This document shows positions 33,167-41,398 of a stretch of 64,000 bases of DNA, in pieces. Position 1 is the first letter of the stretch, and each line of letters begins with the position of its first letter. The notes beneath the pieces were generated by a model. That model worked only from the letters and a program-made list of their open reading frames with translations. It was not told the DNA's origin and did not search any database. Location: assembly GCF_014199535.1 (NCBI RefSeq), contig NZ_JACHNV010000003.1, forward strand, positions 236,724 to 300,723, in the 5' to 3' direction. The stretch is from Hymenobacter latericoloratus. Lineage in GTDB: Bacteria; Bacteroidota; Bacteroidia; Cytophagales; Hymenobacteraceae. The translations under genes and the position numbers were made by a program.

Positions 33167-34414
33167 TTACACCAACTGCCCAGCCATAGCCCGGCCCGCC
33201 AGGTACCCGGTTGTCCAGGCCGCCTGGAAGTTGAAGCCGCCGGTAATCCCATCTACATCAAGCACTTCGCCGGCAAAGTGCAGGCCGGGTACCCGGCGGC
33301 TCTCCATGGTTTGCATGTTGATTTCGCTTAAGCTGATGCCGCCGCAGGTCACAAACTCATCCTTGTAGGTTGTTTTGCCGCGCACGGGTAGGGCCGTACG
33401 GAGCAAGCCTTCAATGAGGCGGTTCTGGAGCTTGGCCGGCAGCTCATTCCAGCGCGTTTCCGCTCCAATGCCAGCTTGCTCGGCGAGGGTGCGCCAGAGG
33501 CGCTGGGGTAGGCCAAACAGTGGGTTACTGACCACCACTTTTTTGCCGTGCAGCTCCCGGTATTCCAGCAGATGCTGGCGCAGCGTGTCCTCGGTGTAAT
33601 CGGGAATCCAGTTGATGAGGGCTGTGCTCTGGTACTGCAGCTCGTGGAGGCGGCGGGCCCCCCAGGCCGAAAGCTTGAGCACGGCCGGTCCGCTCAGGCC
33701 CCAGTGCGTCACCAGCACAGGCCCTTCGTATTCCAGCTTTTCGCCGCTTACCCGCACCCGGGCCCGGGGCACGCTCACGCCCGGCAGCTCACGCAAGGGC
33801 GAGTCGGGCACGTTGAAGGTGAACAGGCTGGGTACCGGCTCCTGAATGCTGTGACCGAGTTGCTGCAGCCACTTGTACTGCTCCAATTTGGGCGCGCCTC
33901 CCGTGGCCACCAGCAGGCGGGCTACGCACAAGGCCTGGGCATGCGCGCCGGTGAGCGTCAGCCGAAAGCCCCCCGTAGGAAGGGGCTCAATATGCTCGGC
34001 AGTAGTTTGCTGCAGAATTTCGATGCCGGCCGCATGGGCGGCATCCAGCAGGCAGCGGGCAATGGTTTCCGACGAATCGGTGGTGGGAAACATGCGGCCG
34101 TCGGGCTCCGTTTTCAGGCGTACGCCGCGGCGCTCAAACCACCGCACCGTGTCCGGGGCGCCGAACTGCTTGAAGGGCTCCTTAAGTTGCTTGGCCCCGC
34201 GGGGGTAGTGGTGCACCAACTGGGCGGCGGTTTCGGCGGCGTGGGTCACGTTGCAGCGCCCGCCTCCCGAAATCCGGACTTTACTCAGCAGCTTCGAGGT
34301 TTTCTCAATCAGCACCACCCGCAGGGCGGGGTTAGCTTCGGCGCAGGCAATGGCCCCGAAAAAGCCGGCTGCTCCGCCCCCCAGCACGGCCACTGTATTC
34401 TTCGCTTCGTTCAC
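33167..34414 (-). CDS. BaiN/YhiN-type NAD(P)/FAD flavoprotein
   Basis: A 415-aa flavoprotein of the HI0933/YhiN (BaiN/RdsA) family. AVLGGGAAGFFGAIACAE binds FAD, RISGGGRCNVTHA is the family hallmark, and GRMFPTTDSSETIARCLL and the C-terminal GEVLDVDGITGGFNFQAAW are also conserved. BaiN is linked to bile-acid dehydroxylation in clostridia; the role in this organism is not known and may be a general reductase. Compare the TIGR03862-branch paralogue at 10342-11598. Confidence 0.93.
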   Translation of the reverse strand: MNEAKNTVAVLGGGAAGFFGAIACAEANPALRVVLIEKTSKLLSKVRISGGGRCNVTHAAETAAQLVHHYPRGAKQLKEPFKQFGAPDTVRWFERRGVRLKTEPDGRMFPTTDSSETIARCLLDAAHAAGIEILQQTTAEHIEPLPTGGFRLTLTGAHAQALCVARLLVATGGAPKLEQYKWLQQLGHSIQEPVPSLFTFNVPDSPLRELPGVSVPRARVRVSGEKLEYEGPVLVTHWGLSGPAVLKLSAWGARRLHELQYQSTALINWIPDYTEDTLRQHLLEYRELHGKKVVVSNPLFGLPQRLWRTLAEQAGIGAETRWNELPAKLQNRLIEGLLRTALPVRGKTTYKDEFVTCGGISLSEINMQTMESRRVPGLHFAGEVLDVDGITGGFNFQAAWTTGYLAGRAMAGQLV

Positions 34415-34459
34415 GAAGGCAAAGGTACGGCTTGTACGGGTGGCAGAGAAGCCGCCCGC

Positions 34460-35305
34460 TTAGCAATACTCCAGGGCCGCTACCACATCCTCGTGCCGGA
34501 ACTGGTAGCCCGTCAGCTCCCGGATCAGGGAGGAATCTATTTGCTTGCCACCCGTTGTTTCTTCGAGGAATGTAGGCGGCTGCAGCCCGAGGCGGGTAGC
34601 GGCGGCCGTGTAGAAGGTGCGTCGGGTGGGGTGGGTGGCGGCGCTGGCATTGAAGGTGTAGCCCCACAGCTCTTGCTCGATAATGCTGGATAGCAAGTTG
34701 ATGCAGTCCTGCAAATGAATAAGATTCACCGGGGCCTCGCCGTGCGGCACCCCGGCCCGGCCCGCCAGGAAGCGGCCCGGGGAGCGGCCCGGCCCAATCA
34801 GTCCGGCCAGCCGCACCACCGTGTGCTGCTCCGACTGAAACAAAGCTTCGGCCTGCAACAGTGGAACCTCGGCGGTAATGGCTGCCTGCGCATCGGATTC
34901 GCGCATGATGCGGGGCTCATCGGCGTACACGCCGGTGGAGCTGACCAGCAGCACATGCCGGACCCCGGCCAGGGTAGCAGCCTCGGCTACCGGCTGGAGC
35001 AAGGCGGGGTAGGCCTCGGGGCTGCCGGCCGCACGGCTCGGTGGCACGTTCAGCACCAGCACCTCAGCCCCGTGCAGCAGAGCCTGCAGCGTATCGGCAT
35101 CAATCACCGAAAGGCTGGGGGAGAGGCTGAGCAGAAACGGCCGGATGCCAGCGTCGCGCAAGGTCAGCAGCTGGCCGGGGGTGGTGGTAGAGCCGTGCAC
35201 ACGGTAGCCGGCCTCAACCAGCGTGCGGGCCAGCGGCAGCCCAAGCCAGCCGCAACCCAATACGGCCACTGTTGGGCGAGAGACGAGAGATGGAGCGTCG
35301 GTCAT
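34460..35305 (-). CDS. NAD(P)-binding epimerase-like protein (YeeZ-like)
   Basis: A 281-aa Rossmann-fold protein of the extended SDR/NAD-dependent epimerase group. The nucleotide motif is VAVLGCGWLGLPLARTL (GxGxxG). VLLVSSTGVYADEPRIMRES and NLIHLQDCINLLSSII follow in the expected order. No clear YxxxK catalytic pair is seen, as in YeeZ-like proteins. Start at 35305 (MTDAPSLVSRPTVAVLG). Substrate unknown. Confidence 0.82.
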   Translation of the reverse strand: MTDAPSLVSRPTVAVLGCGWLGLPLARTLVEAGYRVHGSTTTPGQLLTLRDAGIRPFLLSLSPSLSVIDADTLQALLHGAEVLVLNVPPSRAAGSPEAYPALLQPVAEAATLAGVRHVLLVSSTGVYADEPRIMRESDAQAAITAEVPLLQAEALFQSEQHTVVRLAGLIGPGRSPGRFLAGRAGVPHGEAPVNLIHLQDCINLLSSIIEQELWGYTFNASAATHPTRRTFYTAAATRLGLQPPTFLEETTGGKQIDSSLIRELTGYQFRHEDVVAALEYC

Positions 35306-35407
35306 GTGGGGGTAAAGGTGGCAAAAAATCTTTCCCGGGCAAGGTGACTTCCTGCGAATGGACAAACTGTTACCTTGTGGCCCAACAAGTATGCAAGCAT
35401 ACTACCT

Positions 35408-35797
35408 ATGACTTCCCCGTACCGCCTGTATCCTGACCACCCCGACGACTTCGAGGCCCGCGTGCGGCTGCTACGGCCCGACGAAGGCGGCCGACAGCTG
35501 CTCCCCTGCAATGGCATCCGCTGGGATTTTGGCTACGCCCAGGACCGCCCCCTGATCAGCTACATGTGGCTCCACCCGGATTTCTATGACCCCGAAACCG
35601 GCAACTCGCTGCAGGAGCTACCGCTGCCCGTGGATAAGTGGCTGCACGCGCGGGTTGCTATCTTGCTTGCTGCCGCCCGGTCCTTTCACCGGCCGAAGCT
35701 TTGGCCGGGAACCAGCTTTCATTACTGCGAGGGTAGCCGGATAGTGGCCGAGGGCACCGTTACCCGCCTAACCGGCTTAGGCCAGCCCCGGCCGTAG
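35408..35797 (+). CDS. Hypothetical protein, possible EF-Tu C-terminal-like beta fold
   Basis: A 129-aa protein (start MTSPYRLYPDHPDDFEARVR at 35408) with FEARVRLLRPDEGGRQLLPC and SRIVAEGTVTRL; the pattern F.A...LL..DEGGR...P and the final V..G.V recalls the C-terminal barrel of EF-Tu, found alone in small Bacteroidota proteins. The likeness is weak and function is not inferred. It is divergent from the epimerase-like gene and 46 bases upstream of the dienoyl-CoA reductase. Confidence 0.65.
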   Translation: MTSPYRLYPDHPDDFEARVRLLRPDEGGRQLLPCNGIRWDFGYAQDRPLISYMWLHPDFYDPETGNSLQELPLPVDKWLHARVAILLAAARSFHRPKLWPGTSFHYCEGSRIVAEGTVTRLTGLGQPRP

Positions 35798-35843
35798 GCA
35801 GAAGCACTGAACAGAATTTTCCCACTTCAACTTTCTCATTTCT

Positions 35844-36725
35844 ATGTCCTCAACTCACCCCTACGCCCAGCCCATGCTCCGTGATAATGCCCTGCAGGGC
35901 AAAACCATTGTGGTAACGGGCGGCGGCACCGGCCTCGGCCGCGCCATGACTACCTATTTCCTGCAGCTGGGCGCCAATGTGGTTATCAGCTCCCGCAAGC
36001 TGGAGGTGCTGGAGAAAACCGCCGAGGAGCTGCGCCAGCAAACCGGCAACCCGGGCGTACTGGCCGTGCAGTGCGACGTGCGCAAGTACGACGAGGTGGA
36101 GGCCCTGCTTCAGAAAACCATTGACACGTTTGGCGGGGTAGATGTGCTGCTCAACAATGCGGCCGGGAACTTCATCAGCCCTACCGAACGCCTGAGCCAC
36201 AAGGCTTTTGATGTAATTGTGGACATTGTGTTAAAGGGTTCCTACAACTGCACCCTGGCTTTCGGCAAGCGCTGGATTGCGGAAAAAAAACCCGGTACCA
36301 TCCTCAATATTGTAACCACCTACGCCTCCGTCGGCTCGGCTTTTGTGGTGCCATCTGCCACGGCCAAGGCCGGCGTACTGGCCCTGACCCGTTCCCTGGC
36401 CGTGGAGTGGGCCAAGTACGGCATCCGCTCCAACGCTATTGCCCCGGGACCCTTCCCAACGGAAGGCGCCTGGAGCCGCCTATTCCCCGAGCCGCTGGCT
36501 TCGAAGCTCGATCCGGCAGCTTCCGTGCCGCTCAAGCGCGTAGGCAACCACCAGGAGCTGGCCAACCTGGCTGCCTACCTGGTGTCGGACTTCTCGGCCT
36601 ACATGAACGGCGAGGTAGTAACCCTTGATGGCGGGGAGTGGCTGAACGGCGCGGGCGAGTTCAACAAGCTGGAACTGCTGACCCCCGATATGTGGGACCA
36701 CATCGAAAAAACCATGCGCCGCTGA
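35844..36725 (+). CDS. 2,4-dienoyl-CoA reductase, DECR1-like SDR
   Basis: A 293-aa short-chain dehydrogenase close to mitochondrial 2,4-dienoyl-CoA reductase. TGGGTGLGRAM binds NADP(H), and NNAAGNFISP is the NNAG-type loop. The catalytic region reads TTYASVGSAFVVPSATAKAG: the tyrosine of TTYA and the Ser and Lys of PSATAK correspond to the DECR1 arrangement, so the missing classical YxxxK is not a defect. NAIAPGPFPTEGAWSRL also matches DECR1. It would reduce dienoyl-CoA intermediates of unsaturated fatty-acid oxidation. Confidence 0.88.
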   Translation: MSSTHPYAQPMLRDNALQGKTIVVTGGGTGLGRAMTTYFLQLGANVVISSRKLEVLEKTAEELRQQTGNPGVLAVQCDVRKYDEVEALLQKTIDTFGGVDVLLNNAAGNFISPTERLSHKAFDVIVDIVLKGSYNCTLAFGKRWIAEKKPGTILNIVTTYASVGSAFVVPSATAKAGVLALTRSLAVEWAKYGIRSNAIAPGPFPTEGAWSRLFPEPLASKLDPAASVPLKRVGNHQELANLAAYLVSDFSAYMNGEVVTLDGGEWLNGAGEFNKLELLTPDMWDHIEKTMRR

Positions 36726-36728
36726 ATT

Positions 36729-36894
36729 GCGGATTAAGCGGATTGATAGATTGCGCGGATTCCGGTCACGGGCCCCATATCAATTCATGCTTGACTTACT
36801 AAGCGGGGCTTGCCATTCGGCAAGCCCCGCTTAGTGGCTACTCTCTCAGAATCATCACCAAAATCCGCGCAATCCATCAATCCGCTTAATCCGC
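36729..36894. repeat. Nested inverted repeat between convergent genes
   Basis: Outer arms 36729-36761 and 36862-36894 match at 32 of 33 positions (GCGGATTAAGCGGATTGAT begins the left arm). Inside, 36798-36835 is a perfect 17-bp hairpin (actaagcggggcttgcc / ggcaagccccgcttagt) with a four-base loop. The element fills the whole gap between the DECR1-like and DUF1571 stops and can terminate both. Confidence 0.85.
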
Positions 36895-36896
36895 GG

Positions 36897-37745
36897 TCAG
36901 AGTTTGTAGCCCTTGAAATCCTTGGTGAACTCCTGAGCCGGAATGGGTTGGTTAGCAACAATGTCGCTGAACTCGAATTTTTCAAACAGGCCTTTGTCGT
37001 CGTTTACCTGAATGACGAGGGGTAGGGTCATCTTCTGATCCACGGCGATGATGACGCGGCGGCCGTAGGCGTTGGGCACCTGCAGCGTGCGGCCGGCCGG
37101 TACCGTGGCGCCCGGCGTAAGGTCGTTGCGTTCCAGAATGCGGTACTCGCCGCAGCCAAACCGGTCGGCAATGGCGCTTACCGTTTCCGCTTTGGTGGTC
37201 TTGTAGGGTACGTAGCGGAACTGGGGGTAGTCGGCGCGCAGGATGTGGGCGGGGCGGCCCTGCACGGTGGTGTCGCCGGCGTAGCGGAAGCTTTTCTCGA
37301 AGCTGCGGTCCAGGCGCTGCCCGGAGCCGCGCAGCAGCTCGGCAATGGTGCCGTAGCCGGCGTCCAGCACGCTGTGGTGCTGGGTTTTGCGCATTAGGCT
37401 GCCTAGCGGATCGAGGCTGACCGTGACGTAGGGGAAACTGTTGGGGTACACCCAGGCGTCGCCGTCGTTCTGGCCCGTAACGTACAGCACCTCAATGCCT
37501 TTCTGGTTGCGCAGATATACTTTATAAGGCTTAAAGGCCATTTTCATGCTGGTGCGGGCCTGCTGGTAGCTGCCCGCAATGCGCTCCTGGGCCCGCACAT
37601 TGCAGCGCAGGGTTTTCAGGTTTTCGATGGATGCCGTCAGGCGGGCAATAAGCTGTTCGGTAGTAGGCTTGGGGTCGGCTGGTACGGCGGCCATGCCCCC
37701 CAGGGCCAGCACGGCAACCGTAAGAAGTCGGAAATAACGAATCAT
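36897..37745 (-). CDS. Secreted DUF1571-like protein with inserted LysM
   Basis: A 282-aa exported protein: signal peptide to about residue 22, then a LolA-like beta sheet of DUF1571 type (LKTLRCNVRAQERI, AFKPYKVYLRNQKGIEVLYV, GDAWVYPNSFPYVTVSLDP). A LysM-like segment (about 178-230, YKTTKAETVSAIADRFGCGE followed by YRILERNDL and AGRTLQVP) interrupts the fold before the last strands (VDQKMTLPLVIQVNDDKGLF). LysM suggests peptidoglycan binding and DUF1571 a lipid- or lipoprotein-handling scaffold; the combination is unusual. It is convergent with the reductase gene across a repeat element. Confidence 0.75.
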   Translation of the reverse strand: MIRYFRLLTVAVLALGGMAAVPADPKPTTEQLIARLTASIENLKTLRCNVRAQERIAGSYQQARTSMKMAFKPYKVYLRNQKGIEVLYVTGQNDGDAWVYPNSFPYVTVSLDPLGSLMRKTQHHSVLDAGYGTIAELLRGSGQRLDRSFEKSFRYAGDTTVQGRPAHILRADYPQFRYVPYKTTKAETVSAIADRFGCGEYRILERNDLTPGATVPAGRTLQVPNAYGRRVIIAVDQKMTLPLVIQVNDDKGLFEKFEFSDIVANQPIPAQEFTKDFKGYKL

Positions 37746-37840
37746 GCAGAAAGTAAGAGAATTACCGGGTAAAAGCGCGTGGGCAAGGTAGCAGAAACCG
37801 GGCCGAAGCAGTAAACCAGCTTACAGCCTACCCCAGCCCC

Positions 37841-38140
37841 TCAATTAAGACTGATGCGCGGGAAGCGGCTGGCGGTGCTGTCGAACACAAACAGCTCGTC
37901 GATTTCAACTTCGCGGAAAAACCGGTACAGCGGAAATTGTTCCACTACGGCCTTCACGGTAGCCGCATTCAGCCCGTTGATGGTTACCCAACCGCGGGTG
38001 CGGTCGGCGCTGATGGCGTACGATTCCACAATGTTCTCTTCGATCAGACTGGTGATGAAGGCACGGTGACGCGGAATGAGGGCAATAAAATCCTCATCGA
38101 AAAAATCGGGCAGGCGCAGCGTAACAACGAATTTAGCCAT
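37841..38140 (-). CDS. Muconolactone isomerase-like small protein
   Basis: A 99-aa ferredoxin-like-fold protein (MAKFVVTLRLPDFFDEDFIA) that looks like stand-alone muconolactone-isomerase/YciI-type proteins: RHRAFITSLIEENIVESYAI, then GWVTINGLNAATVKAVVEQF and VEIDELFVF. The start at 38140 is chosen for domain integrity; the frame is open far upstream, but that part is the antisense of the glycosyltransferase. Catalysis is not assumed. Confidence 0.75.
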   Translation of the reverse strand: MAKFVVTLRLPDFFDEDFIALIPRHRAFITSLIEENIVESYAISADRTRGWVTINGLNAATVKAVVEQFPLYRFFREVEIDELFVFDSTASRFPRISLN

Positions 38141-38239
38141 GGAACAAGCAGCGGACACGGCCATAACGCCACTTGCGGGACGAAGGTTGACTACCACGGG
38201 GGCCTGTAACTTTTTTCGTCGCCAGCCGGAATAGGAACC

Positions 38240-38998
38240 ATGCATTTCTCTGTCATCACCCCGACCCACAACCGCCGTGACTTTCTGCCCGAGGCGGTAG
38301 CCAGCGTACGGGCCACCGTATCGGCCCCGCTGGATTTCTCCTTTGACCACCTCATTTGCGAAAACGCCTCCACTGACGATACGGCCGATTGGTTGCGCGA
38401 AGCCAGTGCCCAGGAGGGCGTACCGCTGCGGGTGCGCCACCAGGCCACCAAGCTGCTGCCCGGTCCCGCCCGCAACCTGCTGATCCGGCAGGATGCCCCC
38501 GCCGACGGCTGGATTGTGCCCCTCGACGACGATGATCTGCTGTTGCAGCGCACCCTGCTGCACTACGCCCAGCAGATTGAGCAGCACCCCGGCCGGCCGT
38601 GGCTGGTGGCCGATTTTCTGCGCGTGGACCAGGACCGGCGCTACCTGCCGGGGGAAGATTACTACGCCTGGCAGTTCGACTCGCCCACGGACATGCTGCG
38701 GGCCATTTTCCGGGCCGAGCACTTTATTCAGGGTAACGTCTGCTACAGCCGCGAGCTTTTTGAAGAGGTAGGGGGCTACGATGAGCAGATTGAAATGGCC
38801 GAAGACCTGGACCTGTACGTGCGGTTTCTACTGGCCGGCCACCAGCCCGTTATCTGCCCCCACATCAGCCACCTGCACCGCTTCCACACCAGCAACGTTA
38901 GCATCGGCGTCGATGCCGACAAGCACGGCCAGGACCTGCGGGTGATTTATGATAAATACGCCGCGCAGCTCCGGGAGCTGGGTATTGAACGGCCGTGA
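38240..38998 (+). CDS. Family 2 glycosyltransferase
   Basis: A 252-aa GT-A glycosyltransferase. VITPTHNRRDFLPEAVASV is the N-terminal nucleotide-binding strand and loop, NASTDDTADW follows, PLDDDDLL holds the DxD metal site, and GGYDEQIEMAEDLDLYVRFL is the ED acceptor-side motif. No membrane helices, so cytosolic or peripheral. It is alone, divergent from the small isomerase-like gene; substrate unknown. Confidence 0.9.
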   Translation: MHFSVITPTHNRRDFLPEAVASVRATVSAPLDFSFDHLICENASTDDTADWLREASAQEGVPLRVRHQATKLLPGPARNLLIRQDAPADGWIVPLDDDDLLLQRTLLHYAQQIEQHPGRPWLVADFLRVDQDRRYLPGEDYYAWQFDSPTDMLRAIFRAEHFIQGNVCYSRELFEEVGGYDEQIEMAEDLDLYVRFLLAGHQPVICPHISHLHRFHTSNVSIGVDADKHGQDLRVIYDKYAAQLRELGIERP

Positions 38999-39015
38999 GC
39001 AGGCACTCGATAAAT

Positions 39016-39092
39016 GTCATTCCGAGCGGGAGCAAGGAATCTGGGTCCACGCAAGAGGTCAATCCAGATTCCTTGCTCCCGCTCGGAATGAC
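39016..39092. repeat. ATTCCGAGC/AGGAATCTGG palindromic element, second copy
   Basis: Perfect 29-bp arms at 39016-39044 and 39064-39092 (starting GTCATTCCGAGCGGGAGC, ending AGGAATCTGG) around a 19-base loop. Same architecture and end sequences as 17380-17451, with different central bases. It lies between convergent glycosyltransferase and amidohydrolase genes. Confidence 0.88.
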
Positions 39093-39098
39093 CCGTTT

Positions 39099-40382
39099 TT
39101 ACTCCTTCGCTACTACCCCGCCTTTCACCACCAACCGTATCTGCCGCAAGGCCTTGATGTCTTTAGTCGGGTCGCCGGCTACGGCTATCAGGTCGGCGAG
39201 CAGGCCGGGCCGGATGCTACCCCGGTCGGGTAGCTGGAAGATGCGGGCGTTGCCGGCGGTGAGGCCGCGCAGGGTTTGCAGAGACGTGAAGCCATACTCC
39301 TGCACCAGCAGCTCGGCTTCGCGCAGGTTGTCGCCGTGGGCGAAAACGCCGACATCGCCGCCAATGGCCAACTCTACGCCGCTTTGCAGGGCGGCTTTTA
39401 CCGTCTGCTTTTTCTGCTGAATGCGCTCGGGTTCAGGGTCCTGGCCTTTGCGCCAGCCCCGGTACTGGGAGGTAGCGTCGCCGGCGGCCACGGTGGGGCA
39501 GAGGGCTACCCTCCGCTGCTTCATGAGCTTGAAGATTTCGGGCGTGCCCGCGTCGCCGTGCTCAATGGTTTGCACCCCGGCCAGGGTAGCGCGGCGCATG
39601 CCTTCGGGCGTGCTGGCGTGGGCCACTACCGGGCGGCCGGCGCTGCGGGCGGTTTGCACTAGCAGGTTTAGCTCGTCCTGGGTGAAAGTGGGTCGGCTGG
39701 GCTCGTTGGGACCCCAGCGGTAGTCGGCGTACACCTTAATCACGTCGGCGCCTTTACCGATCTGCTCGCGCACGGCCCGGATGATGCCGTCCACACCATC
39801 GGCCTCCTGGGCACCCTGGGGCACCTCGAAGCCCGAAAGCAGCTTGGGGCCGTAAGAGCCGGTAGCTACCAGGGCCCGGGTTGCCACCACCATGCGCGGC
39901 CCCGGAATCAGGCCCCGGTCAATGGCTTGCTTAAGGCCCACATCGGCGTAGCCGGCGCCCTCGCTGCCCAGGTCGCGCACGGTCGTGAAGCCCGCTTCCA
40001 GCGTCCGGCGGGCGTGAGCCGTGGCCCGGGCCACCCGCAGCGCCTCCGATTCCTGCAGCACCTGGTCGTTCCAGCTGGTTTCATTATAGGGGTGGAGCAG
40101 TAGGTGGGAGTGGCCCTCGATGAGGCCCGGCAGCAAGGTCAGGCCCGGCAGCTCCACGGTGCGGGCACCAGCCGGAGCCGGAATCTGGGCAGCGGGCCCC
40201 ACGGCTTTGATTTTGTCGCCTTCCGTCAGCACGGCCCAGCCCACGTGCAGGGTTTCCCCGTCGAACACGGCGGCGGGCCGAAGCAGGAGGGCGGGGGTAG
40301 GCGTAGGTGAGGTAGGCTGTGCAGTAGTGACTAGGCTACTTAGTAAAAGGCCGGTAAGGCAAAGCAGGCGCACAGAGAACAA
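39099..40382 (-). CDS. Secreted amidohydrolase
   Basis: A 427-aa exported amidohydrolase (signal MFSVRLLCLTGLLLSSLVTT, cut after TAQ). Metal ligands: HSHLL in LLPGLIEGHSHLLLHPYNE, HAST in GRPVVAHAST, TIEHGD, and the late IGGDVGV aspartate. KVYADYRW likely carries the carbamylated-lysine position. It belongs to the Xaa-Pro dipeptidase/imidazolonepropionase-like secreted group; its substrate could be a dipeptide but is not proven. It is paralogous in type to 167-1603 and ends right at the repeat element. Confidence 0.92.
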   Translation of the reverse strand: MFSVRLLCLTGLLLSSLVTTAQPTSPTPTPALLLRPAAVFDGETLHVGWAVLTEGDKIKAVGPAAQIPAPAGARTVELPGLTLLPGLIEGHSHLLLHPYNETSWNDQVLQESEALRVARATAHARRTLEAGFTTVRDLGSEGAGYADVGLKQAIDRGLIPGPRMVVATRALVATGSYGPKLLSGFEVPQGAQEADGVDGIIRAVREQIGKGADVIKVYADYRWGPNEPSRPTFTQDELNLLVQTARSAGRPVVAHASTPEGMRRATLAGVQTIEHGDAGTPEIFKLMKQRRVALCPTVAAGDATSQYRGWRKGQDPEPERIQQKKQTVKAALQSGVELAIGGDVGVFAHGDNLREAELLVQEYGFTSLQTLRGLTAGNARIFQLPDRGSIRPGLLADLIAVAGDPTKDIKALRQIRLVVKGGVVAKE

Positions 40383-40454
40383 AATAAGAAATGGGATCAG
40401 AAGGAACGAGCGATGCGCTAAAACTACGGTGACCCTTCGCGCAGACGGACAAAC

Positions 40455-41306
40455 TTATTTTCCGCTTCGATAGATTTTATCGAACTCCTTATGGGTCAAA
40501 AAGGTCAACTGTTGCTTCTCAATATCCAAGACCGAAACGTACTCCCGACCCATAACAATGTGCTGGGGAGCGGGAAAAGAATCTTTGTAGAGCAGCAGAG
40601 AACAAATATCTGTGGGCGTAATGTATGGGTGAGCCGGCAGGTGACTGTGCATACCCGCACGAACGGTTTGAGAGCCTTCGGGCAAGCGCATACCTAAGTA
40701 GCTATTGTGCAGGCGCTCTACTTTCTGCAGTTTCCCCACCGCTGTAAACTGCATCAGAAAATCATTGCCGATAGGAAGAACGCCTCCTTCCTGAGGGCCT
40801 ACCAGCACGTACGCCCGCGGGGTAAGCCCCTGGTCTGATAAGATGATATTAGGACGAGTGTTTTCGGGGAACTGATAGGCTGCTCGCGCAACCCGCCCTG
40901 ATTCAAGCTCCTCTTCAACAGCTTCGCGCAGTGCGTATAGCTTTTGCTCCCGAGCCGAGGCTTTTCGAAGTCCTTGCTGCCGGGCCTTAGCTGGTTCAAT
41001 TGCTACACGAGGAAAGCTGAAACTATATGCAACTGTGAGAGGGCCAGGAGTAGCATTTCTTCTCACGAAAACGGTTCGGAGTGAGTCACCATCGGCGTAG
41101 GAGAAGTAGCCTCCAAGCGTACTCATGTCCGGCTTGCTAGCCAGCAGCAAGTCCGTTGCTACCCACGAGGCTCGTTCCGACTCGTACAAGGCCAAGCCCT
41201 CGCGCATGATTTCTTGTCCTAGTGCCTGTTGCTTAGTTGTTTGTGCGCCGGCCTGCTGACCCACGCAGATGCTCAGTAGCGTTGCAGCTAAAAGAGGATA
41301 TTTCAT
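40455..41306 (-). CDS. Secreted protein with possible JAMM-like motif
   Basis: A 283-aa exported protein (signal MKYPLLAATLLSICVGQQAG) of a type common in Hymenobacter-like genomes and without named function. Two parts: about 35-110 (SERASWVATDLLLASKPDM, GGYFSYADGDSLRTVFVRR) and about 150-275. The second part contains MHSHLPAHPYITPTD: H220, H222, T230 and D233 have exactly the H-x-H-x7-(S/T)-x2-D spacing of JAMM/MPN+ metalloproteases. The usual upstream catalytic Glu is not clear (E173 is a candidate). Not in an operon. Confidence 0.6.
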   Translation of the reverse strand: MKYPLLAATLLSICVGQQAGAQTTKQQALGQEIMREGLALYESERASWVATDLLLASKPDMSTLGGYFSYADGDSLRTVFVRRNATPGPLTVAYSFSFPRVAIEPAKARQQGLRKASAREQKLYALREAVEEELESGRVARAAYQFPENTRPNIILSDQGLTPRAYVLVGPQEGGVLPIGNDFLMQFTAVGKLQKVERLHNSYLGMRLPEGSQTVRAGMHSHLPAHPYITPTDICSLLLYKDSFPAPQHIVMGREYVSVLDIEKQQLTFLTHKEFDKIYRSGK

Positions 41307-41335
41307 AGAAGAATAAAGTGCAAATGGCGTTAAAT

Positions 41336-41374
41336 GCGACGCCCGCCGGAAGGTATGAATTCCGGCGGGCGTCG
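41336..41374. terminator. Hairpin terminator
   Basis: Arms gcgacgcccgccgga / tccggcgggcgtcg with a 10-base loop, downstream of the S46 peptidase (minus strand). Confidence 0.7.
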
Positions 41375-41398
41375 TTTGTATGTGCTAAGAAAAAGATG

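Noticed and set aside
38141..38722. Long N-terminal extension of the isomerase-like gene
   Set aside because: This part is antisense to the glycosyltransferase and has no domain; the 99-aa form is a complete small fold.
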